Source: Xiphophorus maculatus (lineage: Eukaryota; Chordata; Actinopteri; Cyprinodontiformes; Poeciliidae). From it: 64,000 nucleotides of DNA. Both the position numbers and the translations under genes were made by a program. Under the pieces are notes generated by a model that was not told the DNA's origin, did no database searches, and saw nothing but the letters and a program-made list of their open reading frames with translations. Shown here piece after piece: positions 34,861 to 47,300 of the stretch; the first letter of the stretch is position 1; each line of letters opens with the position of its first letter. The stretch covers positions 16,536,501 through 16,600,500 of the forward strand of contig NC_036447.1 in the NCBI RefSeq assembly GCF_002775205.1. The letters are read 5' to 3'.

Positions 34861-35068
34861 GCGTGCACCACAGATTAGAGCTGTCAATGAAATGAATGAG
34901 TCTAAGCAGGAAGAGGAGGAGCAGTGAGGCAGAGGCGGAGTCTCAGCCAAGTTCTGACCAGAACTTTCTACCGAGTAACCTCCAGCTCTCTGTCTGCGTC
35001 TACGACAATAACAACAGCACGAAAAGGCACATTCAGCAGCCCATCCGCAAAAGGTGCGCCAAATAAAA
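34861..35068 (+). promoter_or_regulatory. Probable promoter/5'UTR of cisd3 copy A
   Basis: GC- and CpG-richer sequence directly upstream of the ATG at 35069. No TATA box stands out. An ORF running in from 34924 on the plus strand overlaps the gene start in another frame and looks accidental. Confidence 0.3.
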
Positions 35069-37306
35069 ATGAATGCAACCGGGTTGATGTGCGCGGTGCG
35101 GACAACATGCCTGCAGACCTTCCGACGACCTCCGCTGCTGCTTCCGTCTGTGTCCGTCTCCTCCTCCTCCTCCTTCATGGTGAGTTTGTCTGCTGAGAGT
35201 TTCTGTGGGTCGCTGAGTCACAGCGGGTTTTTATTCACGTAATTTCTGCAAAACGTCGAGGTTTGCTGTGAGCGTGAGCTGAGTCATGGCTGTGGGTGTT
35301 CACACCATGTTTGTTTTTCACTAAAAAAAAAAAAAAAATCCAATCTGGCGCACCCTTTCTCACGTTTTCATTCACCTTTACCACTACCGAAGATAAACAC
35401 GTGAGGTGATTTTCAAGCTAATTAGCTTGAAACGTATAGCGCCTCGGTGACATTGGGTTTTACCTTGTATTGTCGGTGAGCAGCAGAGAACTGCTCTGAT
35501 TTATAAGACGCCATGAAAATCCATGTTTCTACTAAGAAATATTTCTCTTATTCTCCCTGAAACTTCTGTTTGAATCAAAATATAAATCCATTGTTAATCA
35601 AACTAAAACAAGTGACTTAAAATGGATGTTTTAGACTCTAAAAGAAGACGAGTCAAGCAAAAATTCACATTTTGCACGTTTTTGTCCTTCCTTTTAGATT
35701 TCTACTGCTTCTAAAAAAAATTATTTAAAAAAGCGCTTAAAAATCCACACAGTTGCTTTTTGGCAGCAAGTTAATATTTTTTGGTGTCTGTAAAATGACA
35801 CTTTTGAAAAATCTTCGGAATGTAACGTTCTCACCGTTGCTTGGCAACTTAAGCTAACCTCCAGTACATTTGGTCAGCTGGTTTTACCTCTGCCTGTACT
35901 CCTCCATTCCTCCACCATCATACCTCCTTCATCTTGACAAGAGGAGCTTAAAGTCTGAGCAGAACATGTGGTGTCTTGTCCTCCAGGTTCAGAGGTGCCT
36001 GCAGTCCACTCAGCCGGTCCCTGCTGCCCGGCTCCCATACAGGGTGAAGCTGTCTGCTGGGAAACGCTACGCCTGGTGTGCTTGTGGTCACAGCAAGAAA
36101 CAGGTGAGGGAGATGAATGCTGAGCTCGGCTGCTTTTAGATTCATGCCACAGAAGTTCCCAGGTCTCCTGTCAAATAAGTCTATCCAGGTTTGATGAAAT
36201 ATTAGTGGGAGGAGGCTTACAAAGAGCTTTGAATCAACAAAGAACGCACTGTTGCACCTCTTAAGACCGAAGTCCTGATGTCACAAACACTCAGGCTGAG
36301 ACTTGAACTTTAGTCTCACAAAGACTTGAGACTCTTGAATAATCATTATCTTATCTAATAAGGGTTGTGTATTAGCCTGCAGAGCTGACATTTTTGGCCC
36401 ATTGGGAGCTCCTAATGGTTTATAACATGTTTACCTGCAGCTTTGTAAAACGGACCATTTTCCTCAGTTAAGCAAAAACCAAAATATAATGAAGTTGCCT
36501 CCCCTGGTGTTTAAAGTAGCATCAGACATTTCTGGTTCTTCAAGCATTTGTTTGATGTTTAGACTCGACAGCAAATCGTTATAGTTGGTCAGATTTTCTT
36601 CTGTTTGCCAGTTTATTATTTATTTATATATCTCCTCGTTAGTGCAGTGGTGAGTATCCCCGCCTGTCACGCGGGAGACCGGGGTTCGATTCCCCGACGG
36701 GGAGTGAAGTTTGTTTCAGGTCCCTCTTGAAAATGAGATCTAGATCTCAACGGGGTTTACCTGATTAAATAAAGGAATTATTCAATGAGGTTTTACATTT
36801 AGAAGTGTAAAACCTCAGCTCAACTATCATTATTGTGCAATAAAGTTACTAATTTTACTTCCATAAACTCGTTCAGCCTTACTTACCTACAACTTGCTGT
36901 GTTAAATGCTTGACATCCACATGTTATTTGTAAATTTGCCAACATTTTCCACAGAAATACATTTTTTAGCTGACTTCAGACTCAAAAACAGAAGTCCACG
37001 TTAATCAAAGTAACATTCAACTTGTTCAACATAAGTGAAGATTAAAGCTCCTTGGCATTATGTTGTAAAGTAGCGATTAACATATCTTTTTTTAAATTTT
37101 TTTATCCTGTTTTACAGCCTTTCTGCGACGGCACTCACAAAGCAAAAGCCCCAAATATCTCACCTCTACTTTTCACCCCCGACAAAAACAAGACAGTGAT
37201 GCTCTGTGCCTGTAAGCAAACCAAGAACTCTCCGTACTGCGACGGCTCGCACTTGAAAGTCATCTATAGGGATGTGGTAAAGTATGTTAAAGGCCTGTTT
37301 AAATGA
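35069..37306 (+). CDS. cisd3: CISD3-like mitochondrial CDGSH iron-sulfur protein, copy A
   Basis: Three coding exons, 35069-35179, 35987-36103 and 37118-37306, all phase 0, give 138 aa. Two CDGSH motifs each provide three Cys and one His for a 2Fe-2S cluster: C68, C70, C79, H83 (WCACGHSKKQPFCDGTH) and C106, C108, C117, H121 (LCACKQTKNSPYCDGSH). Two motifs in one chain define CISD3/MiNT, a soluble mitochondrial matrix protein; CISD1 and CISD2 have one. The first 79 residues have no Asp or Glu but many Arg, Ser and Leu, as in a matrix-targeting presequence. A poly(A) signal lies at 37499-37504. By hand count this copy matches copy B at 40 of 66 positions from the strand before the first motif to the last ligand. 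The ATG at 35069 is the first in frame after the GC-rich region. Confidence 0.88.
36633..36704 (+). tRNA. tRNA-Asp (GTC)
   Basis: A 72-base cloverleaf begins TCCTCGTTAG and ends CCCCGACGGGGAG, with anticodon GTC at 36666-36668. The acceptor arm (TCCTCGT with ACGGGGAG), the anticodon stem (CCCGC/GCGGG) and the T arm with GGTTCGATTCC (B box) are intact. From memory it differs from the vertebrate tRNA-Asp consensus at only two D-arm positions (AGTGCAGTGG versus AGTATAGTGG). There is no encoded CCA, as expected. It lies in sense orientation inside intron 2 of cisd3 copy A. No TTTT terminator follows at once; the next bases are TGAAGTTTGTTTCAGG. Confidence 0.93.
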
Positions 37307-37498
37307 TCCAGGTCATCGTATCTTACCTTGCCACATTGTGTGACGCAAATACTTTTGATAAAACACAAATGCTGCTGACATGTATCCAAGCTTCTTTTTT
37401 TTTGGTAACATAATATTGTTCATGAGCACTAAAAGAAGTCTTATTGTATTCATCAAATAAGGACTGTGGTAGTATGAACCTGATTTTTGTAAGAGTTC

Positions 37499-37504
37499 AA
37501 TAAA
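37499..37504 (+). terminator. cisd3: Poly(A) signal of cisd3 copy A
   Basis: AATAAA 193 bases after the stop codon, followed by T-rich sequence. It lies well before the second copy's promoter, so each cisd3 gene appears to end independently. Confidence 0.5.
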
Positions 37505-38099
37505 AACATATTTTTGCAAAACATTTGTAGTAAGTGTGAAGGGGTTTTATATGTATGCTTTGTACTCTGTATAACCCTAATTTTTTTTTCTCTAATTGTA
37601 GTTAAAAGTTTCTGAGAATGAAGTGTTTTGAAGGAATAAATGGATTAAATTGGGAGCTCCTGTGGAGGCAGATTTAGAAGATTGCCAGTGAGAAGTCAGC
37701 AAAAGGGGCCTGAACAAAATAGTTTCCTTTGTGTTGTATATAATGTATAGCAGGTTAGAGTCTCATAGTGGTCTAACAACGAGAAACGGCATTCTTTGAA
37801 CGTTTATTTAAAAAAATAATACAGTAGTTCCTGCTCATTTTCTTACACTCATCCAATTACAGCATCCCATGATTCTAATCTGTATACACAGGCATCAAGC
37901 CTATGTTACATGGATTCCTATTCATATAATATTAAAAAATAAATAGGCTATTCATTTGTTTTGTTCCGTTTAACTATTAATCATTATTTAATTATTGAGG
38001 TTCCGCCTTAAAAATATGTTTTGTTTGCATATGCCGGCAGTGGCCTTTTTTTAAATTTTTTACAAATGAAAATTACATATTTTATATCGTTGAGGCCAT

Positions 38100-38303
38100 G
38101 TATTTATATCATTAAATCGTAATCGGTGACTTCCACTTTCTTATTGGTTTAGCAGATGGCACGTGGTTTTTCTAGAACGCTTCGCCTCCAATCAGGTCCA
38201 AGCTGTCGACCTGACGTTTACTGGTTGGTGTTTTGATTTGGATTCCTTCATGGCAGATTGTCATTGTGGTGTGTGAGCCGAGCCATTAGCTGTTGTTGAT
38301 AAT
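38100..38303 (+). promoter_or_regulatory. cisd3: Compact promoter of cisd3 copy B
   Basis: An inverted CCAAT box (ATTGG at 38142-38146), a CACGTG E-box (38160-38165), a direct CCAAT (38188-38192) and a TGACGT half-site near 38211 are packed within 90 bases. The ATG follows at 38304. CCAAT boxes on both strands are typical of NF-Y-driven housekeeping promoters. This lies only 0.6 kb after the poly(A) signal of copy A. Confidence 0.4.
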
Positions 38304-41251
38304 ATGATCACCCTTTTTAACAAGTTACACTCCCGATGGTTGAGTTTCACCTTCAGACATCCGCGGACAGCAGCTACGGCGGCTCCCAAGGTAAGATGAC
38401 ATTTCAGTATCGCCTTTTTTTACATAAACACCCTGTCGTCTGAAAAATGCTAAATATAAACTAAAATGCTTCCTGCCGTTGTCCAGATAGACACGAGCAA
38501 AGAATGAATCATGGTGATTTGAATGCAGCACGTTTTAGATTTACGACTAAGCCGGTTATTTGTTGAGTTTTAGTAGTTTTGCAAATAATCCCCGGAGTTT
38601 ATGAGCTTTTTCTAAGACAAGGTGGGTATCAGTAGGCAAAAATTGCACTAAAGAGTATCTTTATTCAAAATATTACTTAAGTATGAAGAATGGTGCATGG
38701 TGCTACAAAACTACCAGAGATAAAAGTGTTTGCCTTATTAAAAGTTATTTATATAAAGATCAGTCTTTACCACCCACATCTGGCATTGAGTCATGGGGCC
38801 TCTATAAATTAACAGGACATGATTGGTGAGGACTAAAATTAGAAAATCATGTAGAAAAAAAAAGATTTGAAACCATCAGAACATAAACACTGATTTGGAG
38901 ATTAATGTACTGACTCACAGATGTGACACAGATGAATTTCAGCAACCAAGATGCACTGAGAAAAAAGTAAACGGGTAATCCAGTTTTAAAAAAATGTCTC
39001 AAGTAATTAAATTAAGTTTATTGAAGTAAATATACTACGTTTATTAACTTGTCATGTTAAACACATGTAAATAATTTAAGTTTGACAAACCTTTAGGTTA
39101 TGTGAAAGAAATGAACTTATTTGTTTTTAAGTTAGAGCTCCATTCTCTATTATTCAGTGTGAAATTTGTGTTTGAGCTTTTTTTTCCATCAGGACTCAGA
39201 TGTTTGTGCTGAATGAGAGAAAACTTAGTTAAAACAATTTTAAGGAACAATTATTAAAACTTGGCTTGATATGTTTTAATTAAATGTATTTAAATTATTT
39301 GATGAGGAAGCTCTACCCTACACCTATGAACAGTTTTTTTGTTGTTTTTTTTTTAAAGCTGATCAAATTAACTAGAAAAGCAATCCCTGGAGGTTCAGTT
39401 AAACCTAGGAACTGCTGTTAAACCTTTCAAACAATAAATGACAAGATCTAAACATTGAATAAACTCAACCAACAGTAAATGTAATAACAAAAAGAATTTT
39501 AAAAAGTCAAACAAAAACAATACCTATAGAAGCAGTAATTGGAGAAAACATTTTTCTTCAATTTTTCTGGAGCTTGTTTTTTTCTAATTTTAATTGTCAA
39601 AAAAAAGCTCATCAGTTTTTATCTACAAAATGTGTATATCAAGCTCTCATTTATGTTTCTAAATCAATGATCTCCACTTTAATTGATACTAAAACTTAAT
39701 GCTCATTTTTGTGTGTGTAACTGTTACTGTTATTGTTCGTCCTTTTTTGTAAATTTTGAGTAATGTTGAATAAATCATTGTGAGCAAAAACATACACTTT
39801 GAAACAGTTACGGTCTGTACATACTCGATGTGGCCAGCACATTTCATATTTTTCAAAAACCTAAGTATGTAACTCCAGAGAAGTCCTCATGAGTCCCACC
39901 CCACTGCAGCATTTGTTGTAGCCAAAGTCAAATTTCTGACCAAGCACACAGCATTTCTCTGAATGCCACACAAGAAAAGAAGTTCTGCCCAGATGATGTG
40001 TAAAGAACTAGTTAACAAGAGCTGCAAAAGCTATCGGATAGAACACATTTCTCTGTTCTTGTGGAGTTTGTAAAGCCCTCTGCACATGAAGCTCAACCAG
40101 CATATAGAATATAATGTGAAAGGATTTTTGCATAAAAGTTCTCCAGACATGGATTTGATGGATGGATCATTTCTTTTCCTCCTGTACATCCTATTGTTTT
40201 CTCCTTCCTGTTGAATTTCTACTTGTAATGAATTCTATTCAAGACACACGTTTGGACATATGGTAACATGTAACCCACAATACATGTCACCATGTTCTCT
40301 TCTAATAAGAGAAAAATGAATAGTTTTTAAAGTGACAAATAAATACCTGTTTTTACGATTGAATCATGAGACCACTGGAGTCAAACGCCTTGCTGTCTTT
40401 TTAAGTGTTACCAGCAGAGGGCGCTATCTACGTTATAGACAAAGTAAGTAATTTTGTTTCTTAGGTTGGAAAAAATATTTAAATGTTGCATCTCACATAA
40501 GTAGGTGGAATAAATATTTTGTGTAATTGTATACACACAAGGTTTATGTGGTGCAAACCTTCCATCTGTGGTAAAGAAAATAGTTTTTATTGTATAAACC
40601 ATTGGAGTGTGAACGTGATTTTTTATATTTTGCTGATGGTGGTGACTTTTTTGGCCAGACTGTATAATAACTTAAAAACTGATCAGTCTCCTGCAGGCTC
40701 ATCCTCTCTCACTCGGTGCATCTACACCAATTTTAAAGCCTGGCCTTCTCTTAAGACATTTTCTCTAAATGACTGTAGTGAAGCAGCGATTGTTTTTTCC
40801 AAATTAAAGGAGTTTTCACACACCAGCAGTCACGTGTTTCTTTGTGTATTTTTCTGAATCCCCAGGTTAACCTGTCCACAGCCCCTCCAGAACCTGTCAT
40901 TCCATCTAAGAAGCCCATAAAAGTGGAGCTTGTTGGAGGAAAACGCTACTCATGGTGCACCTGTGGATACAGTCGGAAACAGGTGAGAAAATCTTTTTTT
41001 TTTTTTTAAGACCAACCTCCAAAAAAAAAAAAAAGCATCTTATTTATTTGCGTTTTTCTGTTTTGAAGCCGTTCTGCGATGGAACCCACAAAACCAGAGC
41101 ACAGGGAATGAAGGGGCTTCGCTTTGTACCGGAGAAAGACTCCACGGTGTGGCTGTGTGGATGCAAGCACACCAACAACCCACCTTACTGCGACGGCACA
41201 CACAAACAGGACTTCATCGTGTCTGCTCCGCTGCATGAATACACAGACTGA
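38304..41251 (+). CDS. cisd3: CISD3 mitochondrial CDGSH iron-sulfur protein, copy B
   Basis: Three coding exons, 38304-38390, 40866-40982 and 41069-41251, all phase 0, give 128 aa, almost the human length (127). Cluster ligands are C60, C62, C71, H75 (WCTCGYSRKQPFCDGTH) and C98, C100, C109, H113 (LCGCKHTNNPPYCDGTH). The segment KKPIKVELVGGKRYSWC closely follows human KTPIKVELVAGKTYRWC, so this copy looks like the conserved ortholog. The N-terminus (MITLFNKLHSRWLSFTFRHP) is basic and lacks acidic residues until E38, fitting matrix import. Exon 2 is 117 bases in both copies, showing tandem duplication of a whole gene. Possible poly(A) signals are at 41431-41436 and 41595-41600. The gene is convergent with pcgf2. 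Confidence 0.92.
38391..40865 (+). other. cisd3: Intron 1 of cisd3 copy B
   Basis: A 2.5-kb AT-rich intron without a supported inner gene. A CTCF-like motif lies at 40411-40424. The open frame at 40519-40857 reaches nearly to the exon-2 acceptor but shows no domain and is judged random. Confidence 0.6.
40411..40424 (+). promoter_or_regulatory. CTCF-like motif in cisd3 copy B intron 1
   Basis: CCAGCAGAGGGCGC matches the CTCF core CCASYAGRKGGCRS at all 14 positions, on the same strand as the other two good candidates in the window. Confidence 0.4.
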
Positions 41252-41600
41252 TGAAGGTGAAGAACCCCGAGGACAGAGATGTCTCTGAACTGAGTTAGTG
41301 GGAGAAACATTTCAGAGAAAACAGCATCGGGGCAGCTGTTTCTTTTTTAAATCAGTGGGACACGTTGCCAGTAAACTAAATGGCGATCTAGGTTTCCACT
41401 CTTAACTTTGAAAATGAGTGATCTTACAGAAATAAAATTATTATTGTTCTTGAATCTGTTTTTTAAAATCCTCCTAATGCAGTTGGGTGAGGTTGGTTTC
41501 TTGTCTAAAATATAAAAGAGTATTAATGAGTAAGAGGAAAGGAGGTGATTATGTACATAATTTGAAATAATCTTCAACTGAGGCTCATTCCTATAATAAA

Positions 41601-43536
41601 GCTTCTTTGCTACTAGATTTTCCACTAAGTGGTATTTGTATTATAAGGTAAGTGGAAGTGAGTGGAGACTGAGGTAAGACTTGTCAAATCAGAGTGGTCA
41701 GATGCTCATGGTGCACAGAGGTCATCAATGTCCTGCTGAGTTATAACTACAGATCTCCACACTTCACATGATCAGATCAAGAGCAGTGGATGGAGAGCTT
41801 TGTTGACTTGGTTTCCTTGACTGGATGAGTCTGGGTTTGGCACTTTCCTGCTGCCTTGTGTCAAGTGTAAAGGCTGTTTTGAAGAATTGAGTTCAGTCTT
41901 TTAGCTCCAGTGAAAGGAAGTCTTAATGCTTCACCAATCAAGACAGTTCGAAAACAATCAGTTTGAGTTGTTCCAACATGACTGTGCTCCAGTACACAAA
42001 GTACAAGCACAAAGGTCCATGAGGACAAGAAGGTCGGAACTGATGGCTAATTGATGATTTATTAAAGCCATCCTTGTTTGTCATCAACCACCTTAAGAGC
42101 AAAACAAGATAAATAAAAATTGCAATTGTTTTTTACCATTCATGAAGCCTATCATTCTTTTTTTTTTAAATATAAAATAACATTAAAAAAATTAATCTTT
42201 TGAAAACAAGCTATGGATACTCGTTACATTGATGCAATTGCTTTCACAAATCATTAATTAAGTAGTCACATAATTAAAATACTTAATAAATTTCAATTGC
42301 TGTTACCTTGTTCTCTTATTGTCTGAAGCTAAATTTAAGTTGCCTTTTTATGCGTTTTTCTGTCTTGCTGTTAATCTTTTCTTTCATTGCAGTTAACCTT
42401 CTCCGGTAGCTCTGTTGTTCTGTTACCATAGATACGTTTTACAGAAAGTTGCCAAAAATAAAAACATGGAACTTTAACAGCAGTTACAAGAAACCACATT
42501 GAGTTGGCCTTTACAGATATCATGTCGTGACTATGTTGTAACATGGTTGGATCTGTGGATCCATTTTGTTTGGTTGGGTGAATAAACTCCTGTCCCGCCT
42601 AAGATCAGTAAGCTGTTATCGATCAGTACCACTCTGCTGGCAGATGTTTAATTTGACACGGAGCAGAAAGCTGAGGTTGTTATTTCTCTCCCTACATCCA
42701 GTGGGTGGCGCAGGTTGCTACAATCGATAGTAGCCACACAGGCACACCCGCTAGAAAGAAACAAACCCAGTTCAACACTTTTCATTCTATTGGCTGAGAG
42801 GTTGCCAGGCGACAATGCATTTTTGTTCCAAAAGCAAGCAGAAAATGTTTCATTAAGTGAGTAGTTTTGCAACAGCAGATTCGCTCCGAGCAGAAACAAG
42901 TTCTGAGCGCCAGGAGAAGTTTTGAGTAAAAGCATTACTTAAAGCATTATTTTGAGAAGAAAAACATGAAATCCTACTCTCAGACTGAAAATGTGTTTTC
43001 TCGAATTACGGCAGAAAAATTCCCCCATAGAACTGGAGACTAGGAAGCGCAAATAAGAGAAAGGAGTTTCTTTTGGGGTCTTGAGAAACCCAAAAGTTTC
43101 TTTTCTCATTCCATCAGAAAAGAGGGAATGACATCCATCTTTTTTGATAACAGTCTTCAAATGTCTAGCCAAAATTATACCAAAACGTTAATGGGTACAT
43201 AAAGTGGTGGTTGATGTGCAACTAGCTAAGAAACATCTGTGCAAAGTGTGTATAATTTTACTTTATATGAAAAATAAATGTACAACTTGTTCAACTATCT
43301 GTTTTGTTGCATGATCAATTCGTTCTGGGAGGGCATGGGAAGTTTTAAATGGACCATTAAAAAACACGTTATAGATATTCATACACAGGATGACTAATTT
43401 TTATACATTATACTCAGTATTTACATTCATATTACAAATCAGAAATTTCCTCTGAATGGAGAAAATGACCCTGAAAGTCATGAACAGAGAAAATTAAACA
43501 GGAGGCTCAGGTCAGAAAAACCTAGTAAGTAAACAT
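41601..43536. other. Convergent spacer between cisd3 copy B and pcgf2
   Basis: No gene seen. At about 41965-42050 the plus strand can be read as FQHDCAPVHKVQ, a Tc1-type transposase scrap from another element family. A near-CTCF motif (CCAGTGGGTGGCGC, one mismatch) lies at 42698-42711. The open frames at 42648-42935 and 42939-43172 on the minus strand have no recognisable content. Confidence 0.5.
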
Positions 43537-43542
43537 TTTATT
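43537..43542 (-). terminator. pcgf2: Candidate poly(A) signal of pcgf2
   Basis: TTTATT on the plus strand is AATAAA on the minus strand, about 800 bases beyond the pcgf2 stop codon. Intervening sequence would be 3'UTR. Other signals further left cannot be excluded. Confidence 0.4.
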
Positions 43543-44340
43543 GACCTAAAACATGCACATATGGCTGATTTAAAAAAAAAAGAATCTGTTGAAAAGCAAC
43601 AAAAAGGGAATGTTGAAATGTACGGAACAACATACATGGCAAATTTCCAAAATCCCTTCTTTTTCACTCAGTTCTTTGAGCAGGGACAGCGTGCTGACGA
43701 ACACGTTGCCCGTCAGTGTGGTAGTGCTTGGACTTGAGTGTGAAAATACGGCTGGAGATTCTCCTGCTGAGAAAATACCCGCCAGCTTCCGTGACTGGAC
43801 CTTCACAAAGTGCATCAATGGTTTTCCATAAATGTACACGCTACCCGATGAGGCGTTGCTTATATCAGACACTTTCAGAGAAACTCTTTAAAAAGGCGAG
43901 AATTAGCTTGTCTTTTTTTTTCTTTTTTCCTTCAACATCCAACTGTATGCAGCGACTCGCACCACAAAAAGCTTTGATGATTCTGCCGTGGAAGCCAAGT
44001 GGACGTCTGTGGAAATGAAACGGAGTCACTGCATATACGATACAAAAACGGTTACGATATCTTGTATAAAAGATAAGTTTATACATATGTATGCACACAT
44101 GCTCACATTTGATACATCCTGTACAGTTTGTATGTGTGCACGGCTCTACTCTACCACACAAACACGCACATACAAGAGTCTATTTGGCTGCATGTCTCAG
44201 TCTTTCCAGCTGAAAGATAACGGCAATCCGCCTCCTGCCTGTCCAGAAGGATGAAAGCTCGGGCCTCTGTCGGCTACTTGGAGAAATCAAAACAGGGAGC
44301 AGCTTAAATATCACTGTCCTCCCCCGCCGCCCCGTGGGGG

Positions 44341-47300
44341 TTAAGTCGTTGGAGGCGCACCGCTTTTGTCGCCGCCCCGTGCCTCCTCTTTGCTGGCCCC
44401 GGAGCTCGTGCCGTTGACGGTCACCTTCCGGCTGCTGGAGCCCTGTTTGGAGGACAGCGCGTGTCGCTGAGTGCTGTTGGGTACCGTGGTGCCATTGGGG
44501 CTTTGGATGGCGGGGGAAGCGTTGTGGGAAGCGGCACTCGTCTGGGAGGGGGCTCTGGGCGGCTGGACTGCGGCAGGACTGTGGAGTTTGTCGCTCTGAG
44601 AGTCGCTCTCCGACGTCGGGCTGGTGTTGACGCCGTCAGAGTTGCCCTGGGCGGCGGACTGCAAAGGCCTCCTGCGTTTCCGGGTGGGTTTGACCAGGTA
44701 CTGCAAGGGGATAGGTCCGGTCTGTGTGGAATTACACAAGAGCATACAGTTTGATGCTGAGGAGACCTTCACGTTTCCTAAAGGTAATCTGAATAATCTG
44801 AATTATTGGGGAAGTATTATGTATTTTCTAGGCACATAGTGCCATTTTACAGCACAATCAAGTAACTATGTTACCTTCAGTTGTTATAAAAAATGCTGAA
44901 TATTTCAAATATGACTTGGAAGAATTTTTACTTTAACACCTAGAAATTGGGCCTCTTGCTTAAAAACCTCCTGCTCTTTCTGAAATCTGCTTTCAGATAG
45001 TCAAGCACCTTATGGTGAAATTAAAGCTAGAAGTCGTTGTGGGTAAGAATCTACCTAATACAGTGAGAGATTTAAATTTTTGCCAATTTTCCATTTCTTA
45101 ATTAAATGCAGGTGTGGACAGGGCCATTAAAATATCAAAATAAATCTTTGAGCTAAACAACACTCCCTGCTGGAGAGCAACGTGTACTTCAATCCAAAGT
45201 CTTTGCAGCCTCCAACAGGTTCTCTTCTGAATGTAGCTTTATTTATCTTCCTATACATTTTTACCACTTTCCCCTGTTGGGGCAAAAAACAAAAGCTATT
45301 TCTGACTTTCAACATTTTCTTTCTTCATTCTACTTTCCAAAGATCATATATCTAATCCTCTCCAACAGCTCAAAGATTTTTTTTTTTAACCTAACCCTCC
45401 TTTAAATTTCTCTACAACTTTCTGCCTGATCCGTCTGCTGTGTTCCTCGGTCTTTGTGATGCTGTTTGTTCACTAATGTTCTCTAGCAAACCTCTAAGGA
45501 TTTTACAGAAAAGATGTTGTTATTCAATTACACACAGGCTGAATTTGTTTATTAATTAGATGACTTTTGAAGTCTGCTGACCTTTCAGATAGATAATAAA
45601 AGCTTAGCAGCCCTGCTTCATTTTCCTTTCACGACACCTTTTGAGTTGCACTATAAGAAGAGCACTTTGAGATGCATGACTGCAACATGAGAAAACGTGA
45701 AAAAGTTCTCTGAATTACTACGCTGGTAATACTTTGCAAGGAAAGAGCGCGTTTCAAATTCAGAGCATTCGTCAGATATTTCTTAAATGTACAGAATTTG
45801 TCACTTACTCTTCTCCACTCGTAGAAGTAGGCGATATCCATTAGTGTGTAATAGTCCTTCAATGGCTCATCCCCATACAGCACCTCCACCTGTCACACAC
45901 AGTAAGACAATCAACAAGGTCACAATCATGACATACCGACATTAACGGTCACCAGGCCTCCATATACTGGATCATCGTGTCAATACTGACATCACTGCAA
46001 CCAAAAAAAAATGGCTTCCAACAAATTTTCCATTTCAAAACATTGTACTTTTCCAGACTCTTGTTTTTCTAAGCAGTTTTTGTGTAACATTCTAAAAATT
46101 CCACTAGAGAGCATTTACAGAGTTCAGTGTCAGCCATTTGCTCCTTAAATAATAAAAATAAGAAGGTGCTGAAGTTGGCTTCCTGGCCATCAGCCAATTA
46201 GAAGCCTCCCAGAGGAGGCTTCTAATTCTTAACTAAATTAGAAGTTACTTCAATGAAATCCAGGCCTGATTCTACAGTCACTCTCCCCCTTTGAGCCTCT
46301 GCTGGTCATAACGTTGTGCTAAATAAAGTACCTGTAGGTGTTATAGTCAAGTTTTAAGGCTGAAAATATATATTCATATTTGTTTCATGTTGAAAATGCT
46401 TACAAAAATGTAATTAAGTCAAATAAGAAGGTTCATTTCCAAAACAAAATGTATGAAATATTTCTTATTGTACTCAAAATATACTGATTAAACACAACTA
46501 GTTCCCTTTTCTGTCTAAGAAATAAGTTTATGCATCTTTCAGTCTGTTTCAGTCAGACAGAACCACATACAGGTGTAGAACAGCTTAATCTGGTCACACT
46601 TTGCTGCGACTTAAACAGGATTCGGCCATCTGCCCAAACCATACTCACCAGATGATCTCGCCAAATCTGACACACATGCATACCATCGTACTACAGTCGG
46701 TAATATAATCGGTGTACTATACACAACTCTCGTAGTAGAAACGTGTCCTGATTATTTGAAGATCATCAGCAGCACTTAAATATTGAGGCAACATCTTAAG
46801 ACATCAGCCAGGAGGTTAAAGCTTGGACAAAAATGGGTCCTCAACAATGGACAGTAAACTGAAGCATTCTGCCCATCAAAGGAAATTCTCACTGAGACAA
46901 CACTCCTCGCAGTGTCGCTCCATTAAGAGCAAAAAGGAATAATTCATAATTATTTTCCACAGTAAACTTGTTTAGGTTCCTGGTAAATTTAGAGGCATTT
47001 CAGATATTCCACATTTTACACATTAATAGTTAAAATATCAGAAAACAACAAATAAACCTTTTTAAAATAATTGCAAAAATGGTGTTTAATTATTGCTGGG
47101 GTTTTCTTTGGCTGTTCTGTTTAAATTAATAGCAAATCAGATCAAGTTTGAAGTTATAGGTGCACAATATTCCTTTCATGTTCGAAATAAATAACGACAT
47201 CATGAGTAGTCTATCCAGAGACTAGGTCAAAATGTCAGATGTATTATTTTCATCTCAACAATTAGTTTTTATTGAGCAAGTTGCTTCTGGCCAAAGTCAT

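Noticed and set aside
44461-44754. Plus-strand frame over the last pcgf2 exon
   Set aside because: It is a shadow of the minus-strand Ser/Pro-rich coding exon.
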